Positions 31,804-40,129 of a stretch of 64,000 nt of DNA are shown in pieces. The DNA is from Anabaena azotica FACHB-119 (GTDB lineage: Bacteria > Cyanobacteriota > Cyanobacteriia > Cyanobacteriales > Nostocaceae), in assembly GCF_014697625.1 (NCBI RefSeq), contig NZ_JACJSG010000042.1, forward strand, positions 1-64,000, written 5' to 3'. The notes beneath the pieces were generated by a model. The model was not told the origin of the DNA. It saw nothing but the letters and a program-made list of their open reading frames with translations, and did not search any database. How positions within the stretch are numbered: the first letter of the stretch is position 1; each line of letters opens with the position of its first letter. A program made the translations under genes and the position numbers.

Positions 31804-31874
31804 AAAGTCATAAAAGATACATTTCTTCACAAACTAGTAATTTTTGCTGAAAATTACATATATTTTATGACTTT
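31804..31874. promoter_or_regulatory. nested inverted repeats upstream of the transfer operon
   Basis: AAAGTCATAAAA (31804-31815) pairs with TTTTATGACTTT (31863-31874); inside it GTAATTTT pairs with AAAATTAC. They lie 120-190 bp before the pilin gene, where operon control would be expected. Role inferred. The rest of 31687-32138 holds the tandem hairpins below and no gene. Confidence 0.4.
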
Positions 31875-31998
31875 CGATAGTTGTTATCAGAATTTATACT
31901 TAATTTTTCTTACTTTTTAAGCAGTATCATTTATGTCTAGCAATGGTTTACCCCTGAACCATTAGATTTATTTATGTACCTCTCAGTTGGATTACTTA

Positions 31999-32085
31999 CA
32001 ATTGCAGATATCAGTTGAAAGTGACGTATATCTGCAATTGTTTTAGTAAGCAGATATCAGTTGAAAGTGACGTATATCTGCAATT
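31999..32085. repeat. two tandem identical hairpins (46-bp period)
   Basis: A 36-bp block starting GCAGATATCAGTTGAAAGTG is identical at 32004-32039 and 32050-32085. Each folds as GCAGATAT/ATATCTGC; the first is extended to CAATTGCAGATAT. They lie between the pilin and response regulator genes and could be a double terminator or paired operators. Confidence 0.55.
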
Positions 32086-32138
32086 ATCTACTTAAGGAAG
32101 TCGGCTCAGGAAGCAGAAACTTATAAAACACAATATGT

Positions 32139-32510
32139 TTACTCTCTTTTCTCTAGCCTGCTCGTAATTGCCTTTAGTAATTCTGCTCTCGTGAATGGCT
32201 TAATCAAATAATCATTCGCTCCTAATTCTCTGGCCTGAAGAATATCGTCTTGAGAACCTTTCCCCGTCATGAAAATAAAAGGAATTGCTTCAGTCGCTGG
32301 GTTTGCACGCGCCCACGATACTACTTGATATCCGTTTAGTTTAGGCAGGGTGACATCGCAAATAATCAAATCTGGAATTTCTCTTTGTATTAATTCAATC
32401 CCAGCCTCTCCGTCATTTGTGTCCACAATTTCAAAATTTTCCGCAACCAGGATTTCTTTAATGTTGGTGCGAATATCTTCATGATCTTCAATTATTAAAA
32501 TTTTTATCAT
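32139..32510 (-). CDS. single-domain response regulator (CheY-like), 123 aa
   Basis: Complete REC domain: the acidic pair in LIIEDHEDI, phospho-acceptor Asp in DLIICDVTLPKLNG (about residue 52), Thr in FIFMTGKG and Lys in NDYLIKPFT. No output domain and no kinase gene nearby, so it probably plugs into a chromosomal phosphorelay. Orphan receivers are frequent on Nostoc-type plasmids. Confidence 0.88.
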   Translation of the reverse strand: MIKILIIEDHEDIRTNIKEILVAENFEIVDTNDGEAGIELIQREIPDLIICDVTLPKLNGYQVVSWARANPATEAIPFIFMTGKGSQDDILQARELGANDYLIKPFTRAELLKAITSRLEKRE

Positions 32511-32754
32511 TATTAGTTACTTCAAAATAAAAATATTGTACTGCTTTGCTGATTGTTGTGCTTTGAAGCAAGCGATCGCCACTTGCGACCCTAACCACTA
32601 ATTTTAAAGCGTGTCTTCAGCAATGAAACACAAACTCTGCGTCTAATGCCAATGACACGCAATTCAATAAAATACTTTTGGTTACAAACTGACTATATAA
32701 AAGCAAGCTAGTAGCGACAACCACACACCGTCCCAGTATTTGCAATTAACTATC

Positions 32755-33009
32755 TTAGTCCTCCAACTCACAAAATTTGTTACTCATCCTTACATTCTCT
32801 AAGAAACTTGGAAGCATTGATTTTAAACTTTCCAAATCTATTTCTTTGCTAATAGCTTTTCTTAAAACTATTGCTGCCACTTGGCAAGCTTCTCCAAAAG
32901 AACATTTTTTCTTATAAAGTTTAAATCTTATTCTTTGTACTAGTTGAGTCATGTCATCCAATACTTCGATTGGATATGGATAATCTTCTGTTAAGTATTC
33001 TTGTTTCAT
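32755..33009 (-). CDS. hypothetical protein, 84 aa
   Basis: ATG at 33009 chosen because AAGGA lies 8 nt upstream. Small mixed-charge helical protein (VQRIRFKLYKKKCSFGEACQ) with two to three cysteines. No family recognised. The 244-bp gap before it (32511-32754) shows only a HIP1 site. Confidence 0.6.
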   Translation of the reverse strand: MKQEYLTEDYPYPIEVLDDMTQLVQRIRFKLYKKKCSFGEACQVAAIVLRKAISKEIDLESLKSMLPSFLENVRMSNKFCELED

Positions 33010-33033
33010 ACAAACATTTCCTTTTAGTAACAT

Positions 33034-33480
33034 TTAATTATCAATTCTTCGATTAGAACCAAAATAATGTCCTCCGATTAATGTACTTATTCCAAAAACT
33101 GCAACGCCTATCCACATTTGCCGTAACAAAACATAATTTTGATTTTGAAATTGAAATTCACGACTAATGTTGTGTTTTTCACTAAATCTTGCAAACAATA
33201 TTGCTTGTAAAGAAACCACGCTAATAGCAGAAACTATTGCTGAGGTTTGTAATAGTTTATAAATAAAATGTCTCTTCATAGAGTATCTATTATTTCTTTC
33301 AGATGTTCTGTAAAAAGTGTACTCTCCATCATAGCAAAATTGAACAAGTTTTACCTCCTTGCCATTGGCTTCTAAAAGCCTAGTAGTCTTCATAGCATAT
33401 GCACGATATTTGTAAAAACCTTGAAAACTCCATCCTCTAAAAGTTTTAATATATAAACAAACGAAGTTATTATTGCTCAT
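33034..33480 (-). CDS. two-pass membrane protein, 148 aa
   Basis: A soluble N-terminal 65 residues with a WSFQGFYKYRAYAMKTTRLL helix, then two membrane segments (TSAIVSAISVVSLQAILFA and MWIGVAVFGISTLIGGHYF). ATG at 33480 preferred over a TTG two codons earlier. No family recognised. Confidence 0.6.
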   Translation of the reverse strand: MSNNNFVCLYIKTFRGWSFQGFYKYRAYAMKTTRLLEANGKEVKLVQFCYDGEYTFYRTSERNNRYSMKRHFIYKLLQTSAIVSAISVVSLQAILFARFSEKHNISREFQFQNQNYVLLRQMWIGVAVFGISTLIGGHYFGSNRRIDN

Positions 33481-33523
33481 TTTCAATTACTTTAATTTTA
33501 TTGAAGTTTACATTCGTTTGATT

Positions 33524-34129
33524 TCATTGGTTGGCTGCTGTCGTAGCAATTATACGCTTCTGATAGAAATCATGATTTAACTGAGAAAGAATTTGCTTAG
33601 TACCTAATTCCGACCAAACCCCCAAGTGTTGCCCATTTAGAGATATTTGATAATACCCGCAAGGGATGCGATCGCATATTACCTGATGCCCTGTTTGATG
33701 GCATCTCTGAATCATCTGCATAATTTCTCTAGGATAGGTAGCGGGAACTCTATACTCAGGAGCAATGCTAATCTCGCCACCCCACATTTCTGGTAAATAT
33801 TTTAGTATTATTTCCTCTCCTACCTGATGACGATGACATAATCCTTTTGCTTCAAAGCAGAAGAAAGTCATGTCTGTGGGACTTTCTTTTTGAGCTTCAA
33901 TCCAAGCTTTTATCAAAACTTTCCGAGAATGAAGAATTTCTCTGAACTTACTTTTATATTCTTCCTCAGCTTCCTTATCCTTGGCTGAAGACTTCCACCA
34001 TTTCAACAAATTTGGTGTAGGCGCAAACAATGTTAGGTGTTCTCCTTCCCATCCATTAGGGGGATAGAGAGAAATAGAAATTTTTCGACCTATAGCTTTC
34101 TTACTACCGTAATATGATGTGTAAATCAT
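33524..34129 (-). CDS. DUF488-like protein, 201 aa
   Basis: The pattern YTSYYGSKKAIGRKISISLYPP, a LLKWWK helix and the motif FFCFEAKGLCHRHQVGEEI match DUF488-type proteins, whose Cys-His-Arg-His segment is their hallmark. Function unknown; such proteins occur in phages and accessory regions. A strong AAGGAG lies 6 nt before the ATG, and the gene directly follows the 169-aa gene. Confidence 0.7.
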   Translation of the reverse strand: MIYTSYYGSKKAIGRKISISLYPPNGWEGEHLTLFAPTPNLLKWWKSSAKDKEAEEEYKSKFREILHSRKVLIKAWIEAQKESPTDMTFFCFEAKGLCHRHQVGEEIILKYLPEMWGGEISIAPEYRVPATYPREIMQMIQRCHQTGHQVICDRIPCGYYQISLNGQHLGVWSELGTKQILSQLNHDFYQKRIIATTAANQ

Positions 34130-34639
34130 TTACAACTCCTTTAAATCCTCAGATGCAGCCCACGAAGTCGTACTAAGATTTTTCTTGGAAGATTTAGGAA
34201 ATACACAAGATTCTTCATCAGGAAATTGTAAATAAGGCAGTTGAGGAGAACGTACTTCTACTTGGTAAAAATACGAATTATTAATAAATAGTAATCCCTG
34301 GATAATGCGTATTTTTGATATTTCTGATGCAAATTTATATTCAACGACTTGACCTAACTTAAATTTAGGTTTCTCAATATTCAGCCTTTTCAATTCCCCT
34401 GAAGAAATAACTTCCTCTGGCATTAGAGGAACAATACCTACATCGCTAACAACCAAATACCTCAAAGACCCATTATCGCACTCGAAGCCACAGCAATAAC
34501 CAATTTCTTCCATCTTAGAAGCTATTGACATATACACTTTTTCAAATATGTTGACTTTCGCTTGGGGAATTTCTGACCCCCAAGGAGGGGATAGATACCA
34601 GCAAGTTTCTAAAAAACTAATGTTACTCTGATAATACAT
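34130..34639 (-). CDS. hypothetical protein, 169 aa
   Basis: The start at 34639 (MYYQSNISFLE) has GGAG 6 nt upstream; longer frames would run deep into the methyltransferase gene. The product has a Cys pair (YCCGFECDNG) and a beta-rich C-terminal half resembling a small SH3-like domain (FKLGQVVEYKFASEISKIRI). No family named. It lies between the methyltransferase and the DUF488 gene. Confidence 0.55.
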   Translation of the reverse strand: MYYQSNISFLETCWYLSPPWGSEIPQAKVNIFEKVYMSIASKMEEIGYCCGFECDNGSLRYLVVSDVGIVPLMPEEVISSGELKRLNIEKPKFKLGQVVEYKFASEISKIRIIQGLLFINNSYFYQVEVRSPQLPYLQFPDEESCVFPKSSKKNLSTTSWAASEDLKEL

Positions 34640-34668
34640 AAACCACTCCAGTTTTAATGTTTTGATTT

Positions 34669-36066
34669 CTATGATTGGTGTAGTAAATTTCTTGATAAAT
34701 CGTGATTTCTTAACTGCTTTTGTATATCCGTGAATAATTGATAAGCAAAAGAAGGGGGTACTGAATATCCAATTATGGAACCTGCTACAGCAGCTTCCTT
34801 TGGGAGTTGATACCAAGGGGGAAATCCTTGCAAAGCTGCTGCTCCTTCGATAGATAGAGACTTGACAGTTCCATCAGGAAGCCAAATATCAGCGAATAGG
34901 TTACGGTTGCCACCTTTGTGATCTGTGAATTGCGATCGCAGTATAGTATTGGCTGGTTCAGCCCCCGGCTTTAATTTTGGCAGCCCCCGCACCCCAACTC
35001 TTTCAATCAAAAGCGGTGTTGGTTCATTTGTTGCTAAAAATATCTCTAGAGCTTGTTTTTGTTTGGCTAATAAATAGGAGTCATTCATCGTGGCGATGAG
35101 ATGACCAATCGCTTCATACCATCCAATTTTTTTAGATGTAGGTGGTAGTGTCAGTGCCAAATCTTCACAGGCCACAAGCACTAGACGTTTCCGCGCCTGG
35201 GGTAGAGCGTAATCAGCCATATTGACCACGCTGTAATTGACTTTGTACCCCAATGATTCCAATGTGAAGAGGATAATGGCGAAGCTTTGACTATCTTGGT
35301 ATCGTGGGACATTTTCAAGAGTAAAAACCCTTGGGCGTAATTGTTGAATAGCAAGGGCTACAGCTTGCGCTGCTGTCAGGTCATCTGGTGATTCCAAGCC
35401 AATACCTGCTTTTGCAGTATGAGCTTGACTAAAATTAGAGCAGACTGGCGACGCATGAAGATAGTCGGGTCTTTGTGGAAATCCGATGAATCCTTCTTTT
35501 GCGACCTCTTGTACTGTTAATTGGATGATTTTACAGCCGTACTCACTGAAATTATGGTGGTGTGCTTGAGCGATCGCCCGACTCAACTCTGGTTTCGTTG
35601 GGTCATATTCAACAGCAACCTCTATGCGAATGCCAGCATCCACCATTCCAGCGTCAAGACCACCACCCCCAGCAAACAAAACTACGGCTGTCGGTGCATG
35701 GGTGGGTAATTTTGGTTTAAGATTTGTTTTTTTGGCTTTTGCTCGTTTAATAAAGCTTATAATTTCATCCCTACTAGCTCCTTGAAGCTGCATCTCACGA
35801 ATCATTGATATTGCGCCATTCGGGATAGAGCCAATACTGCGCCCTTTCCAAACTCCATTAACTTTCTGCTCCCAATTAAACCCCCAGCGCCAATGCTTTG
35901 GATTATTGGGATCACGCTCTCCAATAACGCGCGGATAAACAACTATTGAGCCATCGAGTAGCTTTTTAGTTTCGGTATACTGATAAAGACAGCCCCTTCC
36001 TTGAAGATTTAACGCTTTGGAGTCATCCTCTAAGAATTTTTCGTGTATTGAAGATGACTTTGCCAT
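34669..36066 (-). CDS. C5-cytosine DNA methyltransferase, 465 aa
   Basis: C5-methylase motifs in order: I AVVLFAGGGGLDAGMVDAG, IV HASPVCSNFSQAH, VI FTLENVPRYQ, VIII LPQARKRLVLV, and X AVAGSIIGYSVPPSFAYQLF. Motif IV reads P-V-C rather than the usual P-P-C, with the catalytic Cys kept. The N-terminal 120 residues are an extra region (RWGFNWEQKVNGVWKGRSIGS) found in cyanobacterial relatives. No restriction partner is visible, so it is probably a solitary, protective or regulatory methylase. A TTG at 36093 is a less likely start. Confidence 0.85.
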   Translation of the reverse strand: MAKSSSIHEKFLEDDSKALNLQGRGCLYQYTETKKLLDGSIVVYPRVIGERDPNNPKHWRWGFNWEQKVNGVWKGRSIGSIPNGAISMIREMQLQGASRDEIISFIKRAKAKKTNLKPKLPTHAPTAVVLFAGGGGLDAGMVDAGIRIEVAVEYDPTKPELSRAIAQAHHHNFSEYGCKIIQLTVQEVAKEGFIGFPQRPDYLHASPVCSNFSQAHTAKAGIGLESPDDLTAAQAVALAIQQLRPRVFTLENVPRYQDSQSFAIILFTLESLGYKVNYSVVNMADYALPQARKRLVLVACEDLALTLPPTSKKIGWYEAIGHLIATMNDSYLLAKQKQALEIFLATNEPTPLLIERVGVRGLPKLKPGAEPANTILRSQFTDHKGGNRNLFADIWLPDGTVKSLSIEGAAALQGFPPWYQLPKEAAVAGSIIGYSVPPSFAYQLFTDIQKQLRNHDLSRNLLHQS

Positions 36067-36108
36067 AACTAAACACCCTGCAACAGCAACCAACTATGAG
36101 AGTTTCAC

Positions 36109-36492
36109 TCAAGCACTAATTAATTCATCAGGAACATTGAAAAGCCCCAGTTGCCCGGTGTAGGGAATAGGGGTAATGGCACGAGGATTTTCCAATTTCC
36201 AGTGATATTGTTCGGGCATCCCCCAACCAGAGGCAGTTGTGGAGTATAAACAACCAACAACTCTAACCACACCAATAATTTCACCGCAACTAAGCAGTTC
36301 TAGGGGTGGTACGATAACGCCGAGTCTTTGACAAAATTCTTTAGCCAATACATACTCTTTTTTGGTGCATTTTAATCCCGCATGGATGAGAATATCGCCC
36401 CGGTAATGAATAGGCCAATCTCTGTTTTCAATATCTTTGTTGGCATAAATTATTGCCCATGACCAAGGGCGACGAACAGACAACGCCTTCAT
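36109..36492 (-). CDS. ASCH domain protein, 127 aa
   Basis: MKALSVRRPWSWAIIYANKD, IENRDWPIHYRGDILIHAG and CGEIIGVVRVVGC are the ASCH (PUA-like) RNA-binding fold, with the typical RPW and E-N-R residues. ASCH proteins may bind or modify RNA; roles are mostly unknown. ATG at 36492. It is encoded just upstream of the C5-methyltransferase. Confidence 0.82.
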   Translation of the reverse strand: MKALSVRRPWSWAIIYANKDIENRDWPIHYRGDILIHAGLKCTKKEYVLAKEFCQRLGVIVPPLELLSCGEIIGVVRVVGCLYSTTASGWGMPEQYHWKLENPRAITPIPYTGQLGLFNVPDELISA

Positions 36493-36497
36493 ATTTA

Positions 36498-36845
36498 TTA
36501 ATACCAATCGTTTCCTGATTTAGCATCCAATAATTCTTGTTTGGGTATATAACCTGAAACTATTTCTATTTCTCCAATTTCAAAATACTGGAATCCCCTA
36601 ACCTCAAACTCTAAATCCCATGTCCGGCTATTTTCTACAATTTCATATTGGCAGTCAGCTTGCAAGAGCGCCCAGCAACGCCCGATATTTTCCTGTGAAA
36701 GAAACGAATCTCTATTTCTCCAATTCGATTCTTTAACAATTGCCCTTTGGCATAATGCGATTAATTCTTCTCTTGTTGGGAGTTCTGTAGTTATTACTTT
36801 ATTCATCGTTATGCCCATAAGTGCGTTACATTTCGATTTTATCAT
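36498..36845 (-). CDS. hypothetical protein, up to 115 aa
   Basis: Conserved-looking core ELIALCQRAIVKESNWRNRD and ENIGRCWALLQADCQYEI. Starts at 36845, 36818 or 36806 are possible. The gene is preceded by a 30-bp palindrome and a module promoter, so it probably opens the unit that includes the ASCH and methyltransferase genes. No family recognised. Confidence 0.6.
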   Translation of the reverse strand: MIKSKCNALMGITMNKVITTELPTREELIALCQRAIVKESNWRNRDSFLSQENIGRCWALLQADCQYEIVENSRTWDLEFEVRGFQYFEIGEIEIVSGYIPKQELLDAKSGNDWY

Positions 36846-36849
36846 GCAA

Positions 36850-36879
36850 AACAGGATTTATCTATAGATAAATCCTGTT
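36850..36879. promoter_or_regulatory. 30-bp perfect palindrome
   Basis: Centred on TTTATCTATAGATAAA (36857-36872) and extended by AACAGGA/TCCTGTT on each side. Unlike other modules, it lies downstream of the -10 of the leftward promoter, in the leader. It is 41 bp upstream of the rightward -35. Confidence 0.65.
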
Positions 36880-36907
36880 ATTAAAGTACAAAACCTTTTA
36901 TTTCTTT

Positions 36908-36936
36908 ATACTAAACCACCTGCAATCTATGTACAA
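36908..36936 (-). promoter_or_regulatory. module promoter, leftward
   Basis: Minus strand TTGTAC (36931-36936), 17 bp, TAGTAT (36908-36913). It overlaps the rightward promoter below, so the two should compete. Confidence 0.6.
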
Positions 36937-36948
36937 GTGGATTATAAT
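36920..36948 (+). promoter_or_regulatory. rightward promoter for the 36978 gene
   Basis: CTGCAA (36920-36925), 17 bp, TATAAT (36943-36948). Face-to-face overlap with the leftward module promoter. Confidence 0.5.
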
Positions 36949-36977
36949 AGTTATTTGTAAAATATCAAGCCCTAAAT

Positions 36978-37196
36978 ATGTCATTTAAAGCCAATCCCTC
37001 AAGCAATATTCTAGTTGGTGATTTAACTGGTAGGAACGGATATGATCAATATCTTTGTATGGTTTGCTTTGCGGCTACTGGGGAAGCACACAAAAAAATA
37101 AACGTAGAAGAAGAACTATCTGTTGATATTGCGATTACAAAAGCTCAAGCAGTACAATTGATTGAGCAATTACAGTCATTTCTATCTAATGAATAA
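36978..37196 (+). CDS. hypothetical protein, 72 aa
   Basis: Compact alpha/beta protein (NILVGDLTGRNGYDQYLCMVCF then ITKAQAVQLIEQLQSFL). The only plus-strand gene in this 10-kb stretch, driven by a consensus -10. No family recognised. Confidence 0.6.
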   Translation: MSFKANPSSNILVGDLTGRNGYDQYLCMVCFAATGEAHKKINVEEELSVDIAITKAQAVQLIEQLQSFLSNE

Positions 37197-37283
37197 TCTT
37201 GTTGTTCACTATTTTTTTATCTGTTAGCCAAAGTTTTTACAATTTCATAGATTACGAAAACTTTGGCTTTGCCAAATTAGAAA

Positions 37284-38825
37284 CTAATTATTGCTTATAA
37301 GTAACAAGCTTTTTAACAAATAACGTTCGCTGATAGGAAGTCTTAATAATATCCTGCGATCGCCATTCGCCAGTTTGTATTGAATTGCAATATGTAACAT
37401 TTCCAAGGCAATGAAAAAGTTGTCATCTAACCCAACTGAATCTTGCCAGATATTTAGCCACAATTGAGCTAATTCATTGGTAACATTACCACTCATGATA
37501 ATAGGGATAGTTCTTACTAATCCTTGTGATAATAATGTTACGGAATTGCTAATACTGAAAAACTCTATTAGGTTTCTAACTGCGCTTCTCCAGGCATTTT
37601 CTTCACTATAGTTACCAAATACAATCCGACAACGTAAAGATGCTTCGTTTATTGACGTTGTTGATTGATCAATTAATTTCTCCTCATCAAACCAGATTTT
37701 CAAAAAATGTATTAATAATCCTATGCGTTTACTTTGTCCTCTTCTTAAATTTAGCCAGAATCCTATAACGGGATCTTTCAGTTCGTAAAATGACTCTCGC
37801 CCTATCGCTTCTGAAACCACAAAGTTAATCTCTCTTAAATCTTTTAACTGGCTAGACACTGTTTGGTGAGAGGTAAAACATCTTTGTGCAATTTCCTTTA
37901 CTGATAGCGCATATCCATAATCAGCTAAGATTTCCACTATTTTTCTTTGCTGGCGTGATAGCCACTGCATTTTTACGCTACAGTATGGCGTTACAGCGTC
38001 AACCATTGCCAGTAATGGTTCTTCTAGCTCGTCTAGAGATTGATAATTATCAATGAACCTTGACAGGACGACATAAAAGCGCGGAATACCGCCTAATAAA
38101 TAGTGAATTACCCGGATGCGATCGCGCCCATTGGATGTTTTGATAAAATCCTCTAACTCTGTTTTTTGTTCTAAGTTGGCAATATTAGCTAGTAGGTGTG
38201 CTGCTTCTTCTGTTGTCAGTTCGGGTAGAGTCCTTACACTGAAAAAACCGTAGAATGCTGATTTGTGGCTAGTGACATTACTGAATAAGCTTTGAGAGGT
38301 TGCCAATATCGTGCAGCAAGTACCCTCATCCAGAAAGCTACGAAGCTGTGATTGTCCTTCCGCACCCAAACCAGCAAAGACCTCTTGTAAGTTTTCTACA
38401 ATAAGAGCAATTTTCCGCCCCCCTGCCGCCTCCCTTAGTATTTGCAGGGCATTTGCTTGAGCTTGTTCTACTGGCATCTTATATAAGTCTGCCAGCCTTT
38501 GATTCTGTAAGGATTCATCTAAAGCCTTAATAATCCGTATCAATAAATCAAGAAAGGAATTGATACCAAATTCTTCTTCCTTAAGCCTAGCTATCAACAA
38601 GCCTTGTAAATCCTCCATGCTGCGGAGGCGATTATATATGAGAGAGATGAGGTGAGATTTCCCTATTCCATTTCTGCCAATTAATAAGTGATATTGTCTT
38701 GATTCTGTCAAAGCACTATTACGAATACTTTGAATTAAATAAATCACTAATTCTTGATGTTGCACGAAAATATTTTCTAATGCTTCTTCGGAAGTTTGGC
38801 TAGGAGTAAAGGGGAAAATCATCAT
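37284..38825 (-). CDS. AAA/STAND-type ATPase with winged-helix domain, 513 aa
   Basis: Walker A LLIGRNGIGKSHLISLIY (about 48-64), Walker B KIALIVENLQEVF and a MarR/ORC-like winged helix (ILADYGYALSVKEIAQRCFTSHQTVSSQLKDLR, about 305-340). This layout is typical of regulatory or defence-associated ATPases; the C-terminal third has no recognised domain. It stands between the methyltransferases and has a separate start. Target unknown. Confidence 0.75.
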   Translation of the reverse strand: MMIFPFTPSQTSEEALENIFVQHQELVIYLIQSIRNSALTESRQYHLLIGRNGIGKSHLISLIYNRLRSMEDLQGLLIARLKEEEFGINSFLDLLIRIIKALDESLQNQRLADLYKMPVEQAQANALQILREAAGGRKIALIVENLQEVFAGLGAEGQSQLRSFLDEGTCCTILATSQSLFSNVTSHKSAFYGFFSVRTLPELTTEEAAHLLANIANLEQKTELEDFIKTSNGRDRIRVIHYLLGGIPRFYVVLSRFIDNYQSLDELEEPLLAMVDAVTPYCSVKMQWLSRQQRKIVEILADYGYALSVKEIAQRCFTSHQTVSSQLKDLREINFVVSEAIGRESFYELKDPVIGFWLNLRRGQSKRIGLLIHFLKIWFDEEKLIDQSTTSINEASLRCRIVFGNYSEENAWRSAVRNLIEFFSISNSVTLLSQGLVRTIPIIMSGNVTNELAQLWLNIWQDSVGLDDNFFIALEMLHIAIQYKLANGDRRILLRLPISERYLLKSLLLISNN

Positions 38826-38906
38826 TTTAATCACCAATGAATTAATTCAAATGTTTACAATCACTATTTTCTGCACCCTGTTTATAACAATTACTCTGAG
38901 ATATTT

Positions 38907-39566
38907 TTATTGAAATAGTGGTAGAACTTGCTGAGATAGGCGTTTAGCAGCTATCTCACAATACTGTTCACTGATTTCAATGCCAATTGCTTTTCTATTA
39001 AAATCTTTCGCACATTTCAGCGTAGTCCCAGTACCAGCAAACGGATCAAGTATTACTGTTGATTCCTCAGCTAAATTTAATAGAACTTGATTTGTCAAAT
39101 GCTGAGAAGTATAACCAGGATGCCCGTACTTCTCTTCTTTGAAAAACCACCCCAGCCCCGGTAGTTGTAAATTATGCCAGACATCTTTTGTTCGTTTCTT
39201 GGGCTTGGCATTTGTTAAAAGTCCAGCATACTGGTTTATAAATCCATTTCTAATAGCCCCTTCTGGACTCCATGTTAGGATTATTGGCTTATATTCTCTG
39301 CCTAACATCTGCCAATAATCTAAGAAATATTTATGAGGAGCAAAAACGCATATCTCACTACATAATGACTTATACTGAGATATCCAGTAATCGCAGAATA
39401 TTAAGTATTCATAATTTGGTAAATTGTCATTCCATACCCCGTAGTTTTTATTAGTGTTATATGGTGGATCAGTCCAGCCAAAATAACTTCCTTTAAGGTT
39501 AGGTAATACGTTCCTACAATCATCGTTGTATAAAACAACGTACTCATCTTGATAGTATGGCTTCAT
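38907..39566 (-). CDS. DPPY-type DNA methyltransferase (N4-cytosine or N6-adenine), 219 aa
   Basis: Motif IV GWTDPPYNTN near the N-terminus followed by motif I ILDPFAGTGTTLKCAKDFNR at the C-terminus is the beta-class order of amino-methyltransferases. It is shorter than most, with a small target-recognition region. ATG at 39566 is the first ATG; the palindromic operator at 39596-39617 then lies just upstream in the promoter zone. No cognate endonuclease is visible. Confidence 0.85.
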   Translation of the reverse strand: MKPYYQDEYVVLYNDDCRNVLPNLKGSYFGWTDPPYNTNKNYGVWNDNLPNYEYLIFCDYWISQYKSLCSEICVFAPHKYFLDYWQMLGREYKPIILTWSPEGAIRNGFINQYAGLLTNAKPKKRTKDVWHNLQLPGLGWFFKEEKYGHPGYTSQHLTNQVLLNLAEESTVILDPFAGTGTTLKCAKDFNRKAIGIEISEQYCEIAAKRLSQQVLPLFQ

Positions 39567-39595
39567 AACTAAATAAACTTTGCTAGATTTTGCTG

Positions 39596-39617
39596 ATTTG
39601 CTGTGTACACAGCAAAT
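39596..39617. promoter_or_regulatory. 22-bp perfect palindrome, operator candidate
   Basis: ATTTGCTGTGTACACAGC and on to AAAT, perfect over 22 bp. Its core recurs at 54492-54509 and 54884-54905 in and before the UvrD-like helicase gene. It lies 30-51 bp before the methyltransferase start. Confidence 0.65.
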
Positions 39618-39646
39618 ACATAACGGTAAATACGATTTAATATGCT

Positions 39647-39946
39647 TCAATAAATTGACGTAAAATTGTCAACTTCTTTCACTTCAATATTTCTAAATTG
39701 AGTGAAGCCTATATTTTCCTCTCCTCCATCAACTATTTTAATGAACAAAATAAATTCACCACTTCTAGTTTTTGTAAGACTAGCAATTAAAGGGTAATTG
39801 TTATGATTCTTTAAAGAAATAGGAAAATTATGAAAATGCCAAATTTTAAAAGCATGATTTTCTTGATAAGCAACTACAGGCGCAATTATTTCTTGAATTT
39901 CTTCTGTCCAGTTTTCTTTAATTGGAACTTTAATGAGAAGCAACAT
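39647..39946 (-). CDS. hypothetical protein, 99 aa
   Basis: Beta-rich soluble protein (MLLLIKVPIKENWTEEIQEI ... IASLTKTRSGEFILFIKIV). No family recognised. It follows the DpdA-like gene after a 183-bp gap. Confidence 0.55.
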   Translation of the reverse strand: MLLLIKVPIKENWTEEIQEIIAPVVAYQENHAFKIWHFHNFPISLKNHNNYPLIASLTKTRSGEFILFIKIVDGGEENIGFTQFRNIEVKEVDNFTSIY

Positions 39947-40129
39947 ATTTTAGACCCCTTTTTTAATCCTTTTATAGATACTGACTAACAATATTATAGA
40001 CGGCAATATTAACAGTAAAGAAAGCAAATAGTTTTCATTTCCTAAATTTATACCTCCTAAAAATAACAACGTAAATGAGAAGCAAATATCTACTACCAAG
40101 AATTGCTTAGATGGCCTCATAAATACACC

